Positions 52,540-64,000 of a stretch of 64,000 bases of DNA are shown one piece after another. The DNA comes from Siphlonurus alternatus (taxonomy: Eukaryota; Arthropoda; Insecta; Ephemeroptera; Siphlonuridae). The translations under genes were made by a program, and so were the position numbers. Numbering within the stretch: position 1 is the first letter of the stretch; each line of letters begins with the position of its first letter. The stretch covers positions 47,513,280 through 47,577,279 of the forward strand of contig OX463780.1 of assembly GCA_949825025.1 (NCBI GenBank), in the 5' to 3' direction. The notes under the pieces are model-generated. The model was not told where the DNA came from, searched no databases, and was given only the letters and a program-made list of their open reading frames with translations.

Positions 52540-55500
52540 TCAAAGAGCGTTTTGGTCTCCGAAGGTGAAGAAGTCGCTGACGTTCAGTCGACGCTCGGTG
52601 ATCTTCAGTTGGTAAAGTACCACCAAGTTTGACACCAGCGCCGCCACCAGCTGTAAAGGACATTAAAATTCTGACCAAACATTATTATATTAAATTCCAA
52701 AAATGTAAGTATTTACATCTCGCATATACACAGTTCACTGTACGCCATATGGATGAGACTGAGTGCACTGTCGTAATTAATGTACAGTACAGACTCCCTA
52801 AGACATGTAAGATATGTTCTCCCTTTACTTGATTGAAAAACAAAATAGATACGATTTTCAATATTGTAAAAAGGTAAAAAGAATAAGAATCAATACACGA
52901 AAAACATTATTATTATAGAGAATTAGTATATTATATTATTGCGAGCGCTCTCTCTTGTCAAAACTCACATGAACACACGATATAATATATTATGCATTTT
53001 CAAATACTTTTCTTTTTCTTTTTTTTTTTTTGTGTGTGTGTGTGTGTGTGCATCGGAGTAGTCCCAGGTTCAATTCCTGGCCTAACACACTCTTTTCTTT
53101 AGAATGCTTATAGTTGGACTTAATTTAATTAATTAAATATAATATTAAATTAAATAAAATTAAATTAATATAATATGCAATAAACTCCCCTGTGCAAAAT
53201 AAAATATTGTACTCGTGATATATTGTTTGATTGTTTCTATAAAAAATTATGCGCTATTTAAATTTTAGTATTAAAGTACCGACTTAGAACCGAATTATTC
53301 ATAGAATTAAGGCTAATGTGATTATATATATAGTAGCCGTCTCAATAAATTTGAAAAGAGTGTACAAATAATGTCTCGTATAAGTGCGATGTTTTTTTTT
53401 TCTATATGACATTATATTTGAGCCATGCTGTACTGAAACCTCTATTATATAGTTTAGTGACTGAAACATATAAAGATGGAACATACCGTTGAAAGTAGAC
53501 CTCGGCCAATGGTCAGGTAGCCTCGTCTCAGGGTGACCTCTGGAGACCGGCGACTCAGGTGGATGAAATACCTGAGAAGCTAACCATGAAAATTTATCAT
53601 TAATAATTATTACATGTTATAATTATCAAAATTACCTGGTCTCGGACATGATACGAAAGCCTTAAATTACTAGTAGCACTCATAGCTTCATTCAAACCCA
53701 AGCGAACCTTTAACAAAACAGTATAATATTTAGTATAATTAATATAATTATTTATTTATATTGTGGAATGAAGTATAAAGTGTTTAGAAAAAAAAAGAGA
53801 AAAACGTTACATATAGTACATTGTATATATAGTACAATAGGCTGTGTATTATAGCTAGTAACATAAGAACAATTAATAGAGTATTGACCTCAATTTTTTT
53901 TTATTTCAGAAATGGATAGAGCGTGCAAAGTTATGCTACCCTGATTTTTTTCAGATTTTTTAGAGCCCAGGAACTATTTTTAAAAAATGATTGAAAGTTA
54001 TTTTTGTGACGTCACGAGACGCCGCTCCTTAAGAAAAAGATAGGACTTGCCGCCGCGTGACGTCACAAAAAGGACTTTCAATAATTTTTTAAAAATAGTT
54101 CCCGGGCTCTAAAAAATCTGAAAAAAATCAGGGTAGCATTACTTAATTTGCACGCTCTATCCATTTCTGCAATAAAAAAAATTGAGGACAATACTCCATT
54201 GCAGATAGTAAACATGACGTAGCAGGGTTTGATTGATTGATTTCAGGGTATATACCCTTAATTGGTTTGATTTTGAGGCAATTTACAAATTTTAAAATTT
54301 GTCCTGTTTTTTTTTTTATTTTTTTCCTACAAACATAAACTTATATATAATGTATGTGACAATATAGATAATGTATATGCTTTCTAACAATAAGTACTTT
54401 ACTTAAAATACTAATCTTTGATTCTCTTTAGTTTTAAGGTATAATGTATATCTATTATGAAATATAGATTAATCCATTATTTTATAATCTCTTAATTGAT
54501 ATAATGTTACTGTGTAAAATATAAATAATAATAATAATAAAATTATACGTAATTTAAATTAAAATAAATATTAACCAAAATTACATTTTTTTTTTTTAAA
54601 TATAAATGTGTCCTCGAAAAGTTACGTGACAGAATTACCTGGTCCGTGACCCGCTGAGCCGCGGTACAAACGAGGTAAATGGTCGAGGCGCAGCTCGTCA
54701 CCATGACGAGGAAGAACACGGTCGTCTCCGAGGTCTGTGTGTTCAGGACGCTGTACAGACAGTACAAGAGGATCGCAAAGCTGTTCAGACCTAGCAGGGC
54801 GAGGGGCCTGCCGAGTGCGTGCCCTGATCCTCGCACGAGACGGCACAGCTGCAGCCACAGTGGCCGAGTGGACATCGCCAGCTGATCGAGCTGCCTGCCC
54901 GCCTTGTAGTACTCGTCTTGCAGCAACTGTGATAAAGAGACAATTGAATGACGGTTTTTCATTCACTTTCTTTCCTAGAATTACGTTTGTAATAATGGGC
55001 CACCGTGATTTTTTTTATTAGGATATATATATATAGGATCTATTTGGTTAAATGTTGTGCATTTTTTTTTTCAGATGCAACACTCTGATGTGACGTTATT
55101 ATAGTGAAACATGTGTGTTATATATATATTTAATTAGAAAAAACTGTTAAATAAGCAGCAATTAACTGAACGTGAATAATAACTCGAATCGAGGTCCTGT
55201 TCAAAATCATCCAAATTCAAATTCAAATTCAATAAATTTTTATTTCCATTTTTCCTACAATCAAAGTGTCATAATATACAATAACATTTGTTGAGGTTGA
55301 TAGGACAAGTCAATAAGAACAATGTTAGGAAAAGTTCATAATGAATCAATCCATGTCAGTTAATTTTCTTCATTCTTATTCAACAAAATCACAGTCATAA
55401 AAAGCTTTAACACTGTAGAAACACTTATCTTGGAGCAGCTTTTTCACATTCACTTTAAATTGACTGATATCTTTTATGCACTTCACTGAGAGAGGTAGTT

Positions 55501-56712
55501 TATTATAAAGATTTAAGCAGCTCAAAAAGGGACCATTTTTATACATTTCAAGTCTACACCACAATGAGGGAATATTATTTTTTAAATTTCTTGTATTATG
55601 CTCATGTGTTACAAAAAAAAAATGCAATATAAAAATTAATGCAGGTTTTATATTGTCACTATTTTTTTAAATTTCTTGAAGTTGAAATTTGCATGATTTT
55701 GGAATGAAAATTTCAATTATTTGTGTTTTGTAAAGCAAAGTAGTACCTTGTACTCCTCTATAAGACGCTGCGAGGACACCCTCAAGGCCTTCATTGCGAT
55801 GGTCCACCACGCCATGAGCAGCACGTTGTTCATGAAGCTCATGGACATCAGCAGGTCGACCGTCCAGGTTGGCTTGCGACCCACCACCAGAGGTATCGCC
55901 ACCATCACGATCGCCCCCGGCAACAGACACAGGACCGGAGCCACCAGGGACGCACCGCGCACGCCGTACATCAGAGGTCGGCCATACATTGAGAGCCTCT
56001 CCACGTCAAGCTGAGGAAATAAGGATGGATCTCGTCAGTTGATTGATATATTGGAACTGGTCCCCTTGAATTCAACAAGACTTGCAGGGGCCAGAGTTCA
56101 CCCTTCAATTATAAGTGACGCGGGCGCAAAATTTGAAGTTTTGTGAAAATTGTCAGTAACAATTAAAATATCGTCTATTTCGTTTCTAAAATAAACACAT
56201 AGAATATAATTATTATAGTTATTATTTAACACTCTTATATCTTTTCAATACGTTTTAGATAGATACACTGCATAGCTTAAAACCATGAAAAAGTGAACAG
56301 TAATTATAATTTCACTATGTTTTTTATGTTAATTAATTATAAGATCACCTGGAAGGTGCGCATCTCGTTGCAGAAGGTGACGTGTTGCAGCACATGCGAG
56401 GCTGTGAGCACCGGGTACAGATGGGCCAGCAGGACCCCACACAACAGCTGCATGTACGACTTCAGGTGCAGATCTGGGTCCAGTTGTGACGTCATCTGGG
56501 ATGGAGGTAATATTAATAATAATAATAAATGTTTATTGAGCTAAATGACAACATATATACAGCATATTACAATAAAATACCTGTAAGCTCAATGGGTGGA
56601 CTGCAAAAGGCAGAACCTAAGCACAAAGTGAACAGCCACCCCAATATTGCAATTTAGCCCCCCATTTCATCACGTAGAATTAGTAAAGTCTGTACTGCTT
56701 ACATGCGAAACC

Positions 56713-56775
<63 letters not shown>

Positions 56776-57442
56776 GATGTCATATAGTAAGTTTTTCAAC
56801 TTACAGACATTGGCAGTATTTTATATAATTTTTAAATTTCTACCGTGTTTACCCGCCAAGACAAGAAAATTTTGTCAGAAAATTTAAAAGTCTTCCGAGG
56901 TGGGACCCGAACCCATATCTCTCTGTGCAATCGCGGCGGCGAGCGCCTTAATATCCCCTTATATATATATAATATATGCTAATTTATAATTTGCACTAAT
57001 TAATGTTTATGTTAATTAATGCATTTGAAAATTCCTTTATTTAATTATTTAATGTACAGCACCTATATATTAGCTGTATGTTTTGTTTTTTTTAATATAT
57101 AAATTTTTTAACACGTACGTACTCTACATGTCTACCTCTTTAAAATCGCCCATGTTACGAAACGCTGAAATGCTATAGCCATGTATGATTTAGATATTTA
57201 TCACAAAAGCATAACTGTGGAAATTGTATAAAAATTTTGATCACCATAAACCCCTTCACGACAAAATACAATGCAGGCACGAGCTGCACCGTCAGCACGA
57301 TACCACAGTACACGAGGTTGGCTGCTCTGACGTGGAGCGTGTCACTGTCATGGCGGCGGTGCGCAGGCAGCCACCCCAGCAACCGCATCATCGACAACAC
57401 GGGCCACATCTCACGTAGTAACGACGAAGACCGAGGGGGCAT
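52540..57442 (-). CDS. Gustatory-receptor-like seven-transmembrane protein, copy B
   Basis: Seven exons on the - strand, read downwards: 57442-57245, 56495-56349, 56010-55747, 54926-54639, 53707-53636, 53579-53487, 52650-52540 (stop TGA). They join in phase 0 throughout to 390 aa. Exon sizes match copy A to within one codon each, so the pair is a tandem duplication in the same orientation. Seen: the opening MWPVLSMMRLLGWLP; seven hydrophobic spans; the C-terminal SNLVVLYQLKITERR signature. The block AGRQLDQLAMSTRPLWLQLC in exon 4, predicted intracellular, is identical to copy A, whereas exons 2, 3 and the rest of 4 have diverged clearly. As in copy A, an acceptor ends two bases before ATG, implying a 5' UTR exon; a possible donor (GAT|GTAAGTATT) is at 58163. 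Introns hold a retrotransposon 3' end (55190-55627), another retroposon end (56515-56640) and a CRE-type foldback (53876-54202). The ligand is unknown. Confidence 0.85.
53050..53095 (+). repeat. tRNA-like B-box fragment
   Basis: AGTCCCAGGTTCAATTCCTGG resembles a T-arm with B box; it directly follows a (GT)n run. Probably a SINE relic. Confidence 0.4.
53876..54202. repeat. CRE-bearing foldback element, copy 4
   Basis: Same family, bounded by AGAGTATTGACC and GGACAATACTCC. It lies in an intron of receptor copy B. Confidence 0.9.
55190..55627 (-). mobile_element. 3' end of a non-LTR retrotransposon (dead fragment)
   Basis: On the - strand an 83-codon frame (55627-55376) contains NLYNKLPLSVKCIKDISQFK and ends KAFYDCDFVE. 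This looks like the C-terminal end of jockey-type arthropod reverse-transcriptase ORFs. A 3' UTR of about 170 bp follows, with a tail of short TTTGAA repeats near 55210-55235. It is 5' truncated, with no polymerase domain present. Located in an intron of receptor copy B. Confidence 0.6.
56515..56640 (-). mobile_element. Probable retroposon 3' end with (ATT)n tail
   Basis: On the - strand the sequence runs AGTCCACCCATTGAGCTTAC, then a poly(A) signal (AATAAA), and ends in a short ATT repeat. Typical of a truncated non-LTR end. Confidence 0.45.
56717..56772. repeat. (AT)n microsatellite
   Basis: About 28 AT dinucleotides in the first coding intron of receptor copy B, beside a SINE relic. Confidence 0.95.
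56885..56955 (-). repeat. tRNA-like fragment, probable SINE relic
   Basis: On the - strand this reads GGCGCTCGCCGCCGCGATT, then ATGGGTTCGGGTCCC, a B-box-like T-arm. Confidence 0.4.
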
Positions 57443-57638
57443 GACTGCAAATGTTTCTGTAACTTCAAAAAGGCTCCGTTTGTAATGAGCCTAACAGCTG
57501 CTTATCGTTGTCTCAATTTAAGTTCCTGAAAAAAGTTTTTATTAAAAAATATTTATTATAAAATAGTTTTTTTTTCACAAAGATATAAAAGACTAGCTTA
57601 AAGCTGAAAGCGGGTCAATGGTTATATAGAAAGAAGAA

Positions 57639-57822
57639 AAAGGAAGCTGCATGGCCACGGTCTTTTATGCTACACAACATTCACTGAGTTGAGACTGAGG
57701 GAACCGAGGAAAACCTCAGTTAGGGCGGACACCTATTTTTACCAATATTATAGACCAAAGAGATATATAATATGTCCAAAAAGCCTTTTTTGCATGGGAA
57801 CCACACACAAAAGTGCATCACT
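57639..57822 (-). mobile_element. Diverged copy of the same retroposon
   Basis: It keeps GACTGAGGGAACCGAGGAAA, GGCGGACACCT and GGGAACCACACACAAAAGTG but has lost the tail and has several indels. Confidence 0.65.
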
Positions 57823-58693
57823 TATTGGTGGAAAGCGAAATGAATTTACCTCAGGAAGGAGCTACGTAATTTTTATTTGAAAGTTTAAACCGCGGTCACC
57901 CACCCAAGTACTTTTACCACACTCGATTTTTCTTGACTTCAGTGATCTAAAATGAGAATTATAACCATGCAGTCAATGCGCAGCGCGACACACGCTCAAC
58001 CATGATCAAAAGGAGAGAGAAGATCGATAGAGAGAACATTTGAAAATAACAAATCTTAATCATTTTGCATGTGTATTATAATGATGACACTGCACACATA
58101 TACAACGTAATGAATTAACATATTATAATTATTGAGCGGAATGTATTATATTTAATACTTACATCAATTTACTGTTCACGTTCTTTTTGTTTGCTTGCTA
58201 CAAGAATTCAATACACATACCTCTCTGAGAAGCTATATCAAAAATATAAATAATAAAAGGTCGGTTCAATATAAAACTCAATTTCTATATTGCTGCTACA
58301 AACCTTTCAAATCACATATATGATTAACATTTGACGACGAGAGGCATTATTTTGTCCAGCACACACGACGATTTATTGGTAATAAATTAACGTACAGCTA
58401 TATACAAGGTAATGAATAATGTTCAATCGTATCAACATCTCGATAAACCGAATAAACATTACCCAATCAATGAAATAAATTGAAAACCAAAATGCAATTA
58501 TTTATAATTTATAATTTTTTATTGATGCCTTTCGATTGCATATGTACAACAATATAAGCACGTACGTCAATAAATAATGTTCATCAATGTTATGAATAAT
58601 TAGACAAATTTGTTTTAAAATGCATCGTCACGATGATACACCCGAAATTACTACTGCACTGGGTAGAAATAAGCGATATGAGCGTGCATCAAA

Positions 58694-58695
58694 GG

Positions 58696-58791
<96 letters not shown>
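58694..58791. repeat. (GA)n microsatellite
   Basis: About 48 perfect GA dinucleotides upstream of receptor copy B. Confidence 0.97.
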
Positions 58792-58794
<3 letters not shown>

Positions 58795-58913
58795 ACGTGA
58801 TACGTATAAAAATTATTATTTCTTACGGTCATCCATCCCAATAGTGAACACGATAAACGTTGTGATCAAGCAAAATAATCGAAAATGAGAATATAATATA
58901 CATAAATATATAC

Positions 58914-59158
58914 CGTATATCGTCCTTCATCCGGAATAATGAGCTATATATCTACCTACCATCAATGCACAATCTCGTTGTATAATAATGAGCTGTCTGC
59001 TATTCTTGGTGAGCGCAACAATTAATTAGCTTTATTTTATACCTATATTTACAGCTCATATAATTGTGCTCAACTGAAATATAACAGCTAGCTCATTATT
59101 ACAACGAGATTGTGGTAGGCAAATAGCTCGTTAATTATTGCGGACGAGGGACGATCCG
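58914..59158. repeat. MITE-like element with CGTCCGGAATAAT ends, copy 2
   Basis: Same terminal sequence as 47470-47730 (ATCGTCCTTCATCCGGAATA; ATTGCGGACGAGGGACGAT) with GTTGTAATAATGAGCT-type arms. It lies upstream of receptor copy B. Confidence 0.75.
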
Positions 59159-59216
59159 ACAGATTTCATTTTTACGAAAATTTAATTGTCAAGAGTCAAA
59201 ATTATGTGCAGTTCTC

Positions 59217-59576
59217 TTAAGGGTAAGGTAACGCCACCAATGTTAAAAAAAATCTCTCTCACAAAAATTCTGAAAAAAATTTAAAATGTTCTCCTCTACA
59301 CCCCCTATCAGTAGCTAAAATATCAGGTATACAAATACGATCTAGTTTTTGAGTTATGAATTTTTAAAGTTGACCAATTTAACATGGGAGTTTCATTTCT
59401 CCATGTTAAAGTAGTCAACTTTAAAATTTTATAACTCAAAAACTAGATCGTATTTGTATACCTGATATTTTAGGTACTGATAGGGGGTATAGAGGAGAAC
59501 ATTTTAAATTTTTTTCAGAATTTTTGTGAGAGGGATTTTTTTTAACATTGGTGGCGTTACCTTACCCTTAATTGGT
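59217..59576. repeat. Long palindrome, second copy of the AAGGGTAAGGTAACGCCACC family
   Basis: Ends, arms and length match 35047-35402 with few differences, so the two moved recently relative to other elements here. It lies upstream of receptor copy B. Confidence 0.9.
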
Positions 59577-61836
59577 TTATTAGCTTAACACACTATTTAA
59601 CTGCATATATTTTTAATTCTGATGCTATTGATGGAGTGCCTTTTGTTAATTGTTTAATTTGTATAGTTCAAATCGTCTAATATATTTAATAAAAGAATAA
59701 TTTAGACTAAAATTTATTTGTTTACATTGAAAATTAGAACTTGAAGTAGAGGGAACCTGCATGGTGGATATAAGACAGACAGCTACTAAAAATTACTCCT
59801 CAGTTGAAAGTAAAATATAATACGTGTGTATATTTTTCTAGTCAGAATGTATTCTCTAGCAGTGATTAGAAAATTTAATGAATTTTTATTAACATTAAGT
59901 CTTTTTTACTGTAAATGCTCAAACCTGATGAAATATGCATAGTATATATATATTTTTTTAAGGCAATATATTATATTATATTAAGTTGTAAGGTATGGGT
60001 AATATTCACAAGGAAATAACTTGTCAGTCTTTCATTAACACCACAGCTACCAACAGCACTAGACTCATATTAATTTCACATAACCGTGGTTAGCGAGATA
60101 CTTCTTCGTTAATTAAGGGAATACTACTAACTAGGATAATTTTCATTGAAAATGCAGAAACAATTGTTTTAAAATCTTATTTTATTATTATTGGCAAATT
60201 AACCTAAAGGTACTTGCATAGAAAACACAAACTCTAAATATTAGAGAACTATGTATGTTGTAAAAGCAATACTGTAGTCAAAGGTGATGGCAAGATTCAA
60301 GGAAAATACAGAGATCTAAAAATGTGAGATATTAGAGAAGAGATTGTTAGTTATTAGCAATTAAATTAAATATGAAGCAATACGGTATAGATAAGTATAA
60401 CAAAACGAAATACATTATAAAATATTACAATAACAAGTACAACCCAATGGGCCGTCAATCATCATTAATTTTTGTTTAAATAGAAAGTTCCAATTACTTG
60501 ACTGTCTTCCAGATTTTTATAAGTTTTGAAGGAGCGATATTTATAAATAATGTTTAAAATTAATCGAAATACATTTCAATAAGTATCGCTTATAAAAACT
60601 GGAAAAAAAAACTTTTTGTTAAAACAAAGTTGATTTTGATTGTTTATGTACGCCACATTTATCTTAATTTTGATTGGAATGTTGTGGGTCATGAACAACT
60701 ACTGCAACAAAATTAAACTCAAAATATTGCATGACATTCATTTCAAACCTTTTTTTACAGGAAAAAATATAAGGCATAAAAAATGACAAGTAAATTACAT
60801 ACAGTAATTAATATTTGAAAGTAACTAATAAAACAAATGCAAACAAACACTCTAAAACTATAAACTGATTTAAATAATATATTTCTATATGGCATTATAA
60901 AGGTAACTATTTTCTATATTTTGGCAAATTAAGGTAACTATTTTCACTAAAACTTTATCATAGCAATTAAGAACATTTTGTAATTGCAGAACATATTTAG
61001 CTCTTACCACACTTTTATATATTGATAGGTAAGCTGCACAAGACAAACAATAGTTTTCTTTTGATTATCAACACTTCTAATTTAATTAATTTCTTATAAA
61101 GGGTTTTTATGCCATTTTACTTTTAATAATAGACACAGACAAGAATTTCATACACGGTATCAAAAGATTGAGAAATAATTTAATGCTGTCAACTTAATAT
61201 TGGTCTACTATTGCTATTTGTATTCAGGATTGAAATTTTTCTCTTAACGTACAGTTGTGTCACATTAAAATGTCTTCCACCAAGAAAGAGACTGCAATTG
61301 GGAAGGACTTAATTGAATGAACAAAATTCATGGTAACATAAATACTAACATTATGAATGGCATTAAATAATACACAATCCTACAAAAAAAAAACAAAAAA
61401 AGTGTTTGAAGCGTTCATACGGACTTGACTATGCACAATGCTAATTTAGGCATACACATATTACATTTTTAACGAAGACCATATAATAAGTAAAAGGTAT
61501 CCTATGGTCTTCACACTACATTACAGTAGCATTTACTTTTTCTAATGTAAATAGTACTGTACTTATAATAGTACATTGAGACACATTGAATATAAAACAA
61601 ACACTACTTCAATATTTTTACTGCAATGTAAAATATGATATTTATTATAATAACTACAGCTTTATTAAATACTGTAGTTTAAATAAATGGCAAATTATAA
61701 TGGCTTTTAAATTAGCACTCACAACAAATATATCTGCTAAATGAAATTATGGTTTGCTATTATTTTGCAAACAATAACAAGCTATCATTAAAAAAGACTA
61801 GTAAATATAATACAGCTGTTTTATTAATGGCACACT

Positions 61837-63809
<1,973 letters not shown>

Positions 63810-64000
63810 CTGTCCAGACATGTCAACATTAACTAATAGACAATGATGTGGGTTACGTTTAGATAAGTTGCAAAATGTTGTTGAAATTTCAACCTGCATA
63901 AGCACATGTACAAAATAAATATCTTGTACATCTCTGTTTATGAGCATTTTCATGCAGTTATGGAAGTAAAGTAAGCTTTAGGATTATTGAACCAGGTGAT

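Larger units (their letters stand above)
57443..61836. other. Intergenic region between receptor copy B and AGPS
   Basis: It contains the retroposon fragment at 57639, the GA microsatellite, the MITE at 58914 and the palindrome at 59217. From 59577 to 61836 I see only AT-rich sequence with no exon-like island; part may be AGPS 3' UTR. Confidence 0.5.

Noticed and set aside
58620..58844. 74-codon frame rich in Arg-Glu
   Set aside because: Translation of the (GA)n microsatellite.

Overview
This window is an AT-rich, intron-rich animal nuclear segment, most likely from an arthropod. The arthropod call rests on two tandem genes of the insect/crustacean gustatory-receptor-like family. I cannot name the species from sequence alone. 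Nothing is bacterial: coding exons are short GC-rich islands bounded by GT/AG splice sites, separated by AT-rich introns full of short inverted-repeat elements, SINE-like retroposons and microsatellites.

Layout, left to right. (1) On the + strand, 2150-25588, are the last 14 visible coding exons of a C2H2 zinc finger / ELM2 / SANT corepressor of the TRERF1/ZNF541/MIDEAS family; its 5' end lies outside the window, and a 14.7 kb intron (2327-17049) separates the first two visible exons. (2) From 25589 to about 34300 is AT-rich 3' UTR and intergenic DNA with a tRNA-derived SINE and no convincing gene. (3) On the - strand, 43370-34301, is a complete 14-coding-exon BRF1 gene (TFIIIB 90 kDa subunit, 663 aa), convergent with gene 1. 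(4) On the - strand are two tandem seven-exon seven-transmembrane genes of the gustatory receptor type: 50112-46151 (387 aa) and 57442-52540 (390 aa). Both have identical intron positions, all in phase 0. (5) On the - strand, 63809-61837, are the last three exons of alkylglycerone-phosphate synthase (AGPS), which continues off the right edge.

I rebuilt all exon chains by hand, and every junction keeps frame. The four annotated loci do not form a pathway: a chromatin corepressor, a Pol III initiation factor, two chemoreceptors and a peroxisomal ether-lipid enzyme.

The non-coding part is dominated by non-autonomous foldback (MITE-like) elements in at least seven families, several present in 2-5 copies in this window alone. 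One case has a younger palindrome nested in the centre of an older relative. One family carries paired GTGACGTCAC sites. Other points for a second look are a sharp AT-rich codon-usage island inside a GC-rich exon of the ELM2/SANT gene, patchy near-identity between the two receptor genes suggesting gene conversion, and a GGTAAG tandem array inside a BRF1 intron.
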